This document shows, piece by piece, positions 5,820 through 7,202 of a stretch of 7,202 nt of DNA (positions within the stretch are counted from its first letter, which is position 1; each line of letters begins with the position of its first letter). The DNA comes from Bryobacteraceae bacterium. Lineage in GTDB: Bacteria > Acidobacteriota > Terriglobia > Bryobacterales > Bryobacteraceae. The notes beneath the pieces were generated by a model that was given only the letters and a program-made list of their open reading frames with translations, was not told the origin of the DNA and did not search any database. The position numbers were made by a program, and so were the translations under genes. The stretch spans positions 1 through 7,202 of the forward strand of contig JAICMB010000165.1 in NCBI GenBank assembly GCA_025929455.1, read 5' to 3'.

Positions 5820-6671
5820 ATGGACGCGATGATACAGACACTATTTGAGCGTGCTCAGGAACGCGCGCCACGTTTCTCCGATGCGCTGCGAGCGGCCTAT
5901 GGCGGCGACCTCAGCTTTCCAACGCCCGCACCGGAGCGGCCCCACGTAGTCGCAAACTTCGTCTCCACCCTGGATGGGGTGGTGAGTTTCAAGGTACCGG
6001 GCCATGCCGGAGGCGCAACGGTCAGTGGCACGGATGCGGCGGACACTTTCATCATGGGATTGCTCCGCGCTTCTGCCCACGCCGTGCTGGTGGGGGCCGC
6101 CACCGTCGCGGCGACAGCACCCCGCCATTTGTGGGTAGCCCAGTACATCTATCCACAGGCCGCGGACCTGTACAGCCAATACCGTCAGACGTCCGGTAAG
6201 GCGGCTAATCCGCTAACCGTGATCGTCACCGGAACAGGCCGCATTGACCTCAGCCGCGCGGTCTTCCATACGCCGGACGTGCCCGTGCTGGTGCTTACGA
6301 CCGAGGCAGGCCGGCAGGTGCTCACGGACGCCGGAGCCGGCACGCTGCCGTCAACGACCATACGCGCGCTTGCGACGCCGGACGGCAGACTGGAGCCTGC
6401 CGCGATTCTTGGCGTCCTCAAAGATGAGTTCGGCGCGGGTCTGGTGGTCCATGAGGGCGGACCCACATTGCTGGGGCAATTTGTGGCCGGTGGACTTGTG
6501 GATGAGTTGTTCTTAACGCTCGCGCCGCAGATCGCCGGCCGCTCCCCGGCACACCCCCGCCTCGCCCTCATCGAGGGTACAGCGTTCGTTCCGCAAAACG
6601 CGCCATGGCTCGATTTGCTCAGCGCCAAGCGCGCAAGCGATCACCTTTACCTGCGGTACCGGCGCCGATAG
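5820..6671 (+). CDS. RibD C-terminal-domain reductase (pyrimidine/dihydrofolate reductase-like)
   Basis: This is a 283-residue soluble reductase with the RibD C-terminal (DHFR-like) fold and no deaminase domain. Motifs in order are the substrate strand ANFVSTLDGVV (45-55), the helix SGTDAADTFIMGLLRA (69-84), VGAATV (91-96), and the nucleotide-binding signature VVHEGGPTLLGQF (209-221). DELFLTLAPQIAGR (228-241) closes the domain. In riboflavin synthesis this domain reduces the ribosyl side chain with NADPH. Stand-alone copies are common and many have unknown substrates. No other riboflavin gene is present here, so a pathway role is not supported. The ATG at 5820 has only a distant AAAGGA (5801-5806, 13 nt away); ATG at 5829 is an alternative that removes three residues. 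The gene starts 28 bp from the divergent transporter and ends 6 bp before the convergent USP gene. Confidence 0.87.
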   Translation: MDAMIQTLFERAQERAPRFSDALRAAYGGDLSFPTPAPERPHVVANFVSTLDGVVSFKVPGHAGGATVSGTDAADTFIMGLLRASAHAVLVGAATVAATAPRHLWVAQYIYPQAADLYSQYRQTSGKAANPLTVIVTGTGRIDLSRAVFHTPDVPVLVLTTEAGRQVLTDAGAGTLPSTTIRALATPDGRLEPAAILGVLKDEFGAGLVVHEGGPTLLGQFVAGGLVDELFLTLAPQIAGRSPAHPRLALIEGTAFVPQNAPWLDLLSAKRASDHLYLRYRRR

Positions 6672-6682
6672 GGCGCCTTATT
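6661..6682 (+). terminator. Possible intrinsic terminator at the RibD/USP junction
   Basis: GGCGCC (6661-6666) and GGCGCC (6672-6677) form a 6-bp all-GC stem around the 5-nt loop GATAG, followed by TTATT (6678-6682). This suits termination of the plus-strand reductase gene. The stem includes the last codons and the stop, and the T-rich run covers the stop codon of the opposing gene. The run is short, and an alternative stem with GGCGC at 6684-6688 exists, so termination strength is uncertain. On the minus strand no T-run follows. Confidence 0.4.
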
Positions 6683-7202
6683 CGGCGCGCTCACGTTCGC
6701 TGCGCACAATCATGAGCGGCACCGGCAAATCGTGCCGCACCGCGTTGATAGTCGCGCCGAAGATTACGTCCTTGAGTCCTTTGTGCCCGTGCGCGCCCAT
6801 GACGACCAGATCCGGTTGTAGCGCCCGAGCATAGTTTACGATCTCGCGACGCGGGTGATTGGAGTGCCGCACCACCATGCGCGTTTCGATGCCTTGCGAT
6901 TCGAGCGACTGCGCAATGCCCTCCAGGTACTCGCGCCCTGCCTCCACTTCAGCGGTAGACGAGAACTGGCCATACATCTGACTGGTGACGTCCTCTTCCA
7001 CATGCAGCAGGTACACCGTCGCGCCGTGCGCGCGCGCCATGGCTGCGGCGTGCGTAATGGCCGCGCGGTCGCGTGAGCTGTGGTCGAGCGGGACCAAAAT
7101 CTTGTGGAATACGGGCGCGGGCAGGTGCTCGGCGATGTCGCGCGGATAGCGCACCGACGCCGCGCCGCCGCGCCGCAGCCACGCCGGAAGGACCGGCTCG
7201 AA
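6678..7202 (-). CDS. Universal stress protein domain, 5' end beyond the window
   Basis: This is a UspA-type nucleotide-binding domain. Counting from a GTG at 7154 (158 residues), the first strand is HKILVPLDHS with Asp24 at the ATP-binding position. VYLLHVEED follows near 48-55. The phosphate/ribose loop is GAHGHKGLKDVIFGAT (120-135), fitting the G-2X-G-9X-G pattern but with Ala134 where most ATP binders have Ser or Thr; Thr135 follows. The domain ends LPVPLMIVRSERERAE. The frame has no stop between 7154 and the window edge, and upstream codons read FEPVLPAWLRRGGAAS. The GTG has no ribosome binding site. The gene may therefore begin further right, possibly as the C-terminal domain of a permease fusion; I recall USP domains with a GHKGLKD-type loop attached to transporters. 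A separate 158-residue USP remains possible. Confidence 0.82.
   Translation of the reverse strand, partial: FEPVLPAWLRRGGAASVRYPRDIAEHLPAPVFHKILVPLDHSSRDRAAITHAAAMARAHGATVYLLHVEEDVTSQMYGQFSSTAEVEAGREYLEGIAQSLESQGIETRMVVRHSNHPRREIVNYARALQPDLVVMGAHGHKGLKDVIFGATINAVRHDLPVPLMIVRSERERAE

Noticed and set aside
5841..6179. Minus-strand frames opposite the RibD-like gene
   Set aside because: They lie antisense to a gene with well-defined motifs, and no supporting features are present.
5820..6671. Riboflavin biosynthesis cluster
   Set aside because: Only a stand-alone RibD C-terminal domain is present; no deaminase, RibA/B, RibE or RibH and no FMN-riboswitch-like region is seen.

Overview
This GC-rich, densely packed window carries seven protein-coding genes and no rRNA, tRNA, CRISPR array or transposase. 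The gene content suggests an environmental Acidobacteriota bacterium, perhaps of the Solibacter/Bryobacter type. The clues are a secreted matrixin-like metalloprotease joined to a carboxypeptidase-regulatory-like domain and IPT/TIG-like domains, its small secreted partner, and hairpin repeats headed by GTGGGGC. This placement is inferred from remembered family styles, not from a search.

Layout. Positions 1-157 hold no gene but a run of inverted repeats just beyond the stop codon of a minus-strand gene. That gene (158-1246, -) encodes a secreted alpha/beta-hydrolase. It is divergent from an NADP(H)-type short-chain dehydrogenase/reductase (1293-2057, +). The 46 bp between them contain two overlapping, opposite-facing -10 elements. 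The SDR converges on, and shares four bases of stop codon with, a large secreted zinc metalloprotease (2054-4012, -). The protease is translationally coupled by an ATGA overlap to an upstream small exported protein (4009-4545, -). A 172-bp gap with several inverted repeats follows. Next come a 10-helix TDT/SLAC1-type transporter (4718-5791, -) and, diverging from it, a stand-alone RibD C-terminal-domain reductase (5820-6671, +). The reductase converges, after 6 bp, on a universal stress protein domain (6678-7202, -) whose reading frame stays open to the window edge.

How the genes fit together. Only the small exported protein and the metalloprotease look like one functional unit: a two-gene operon of exported products. 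The hydrolase and SDR probably share a promoter region, but no common pathway can be read from the sequence. The transporter, RibD-like reductase and USP domain look like general metabolism and stress genes that happen to be adjacent.

I see no clearly new multi-gene system. The signals most worth a second look are the hairpin array at 34-149, where two tandem hairpins differ only by compensatory base-pair changes; the protease/partner operon; the symmetric divergent promoter; and the possible transporter-USP fusion running off the right end.
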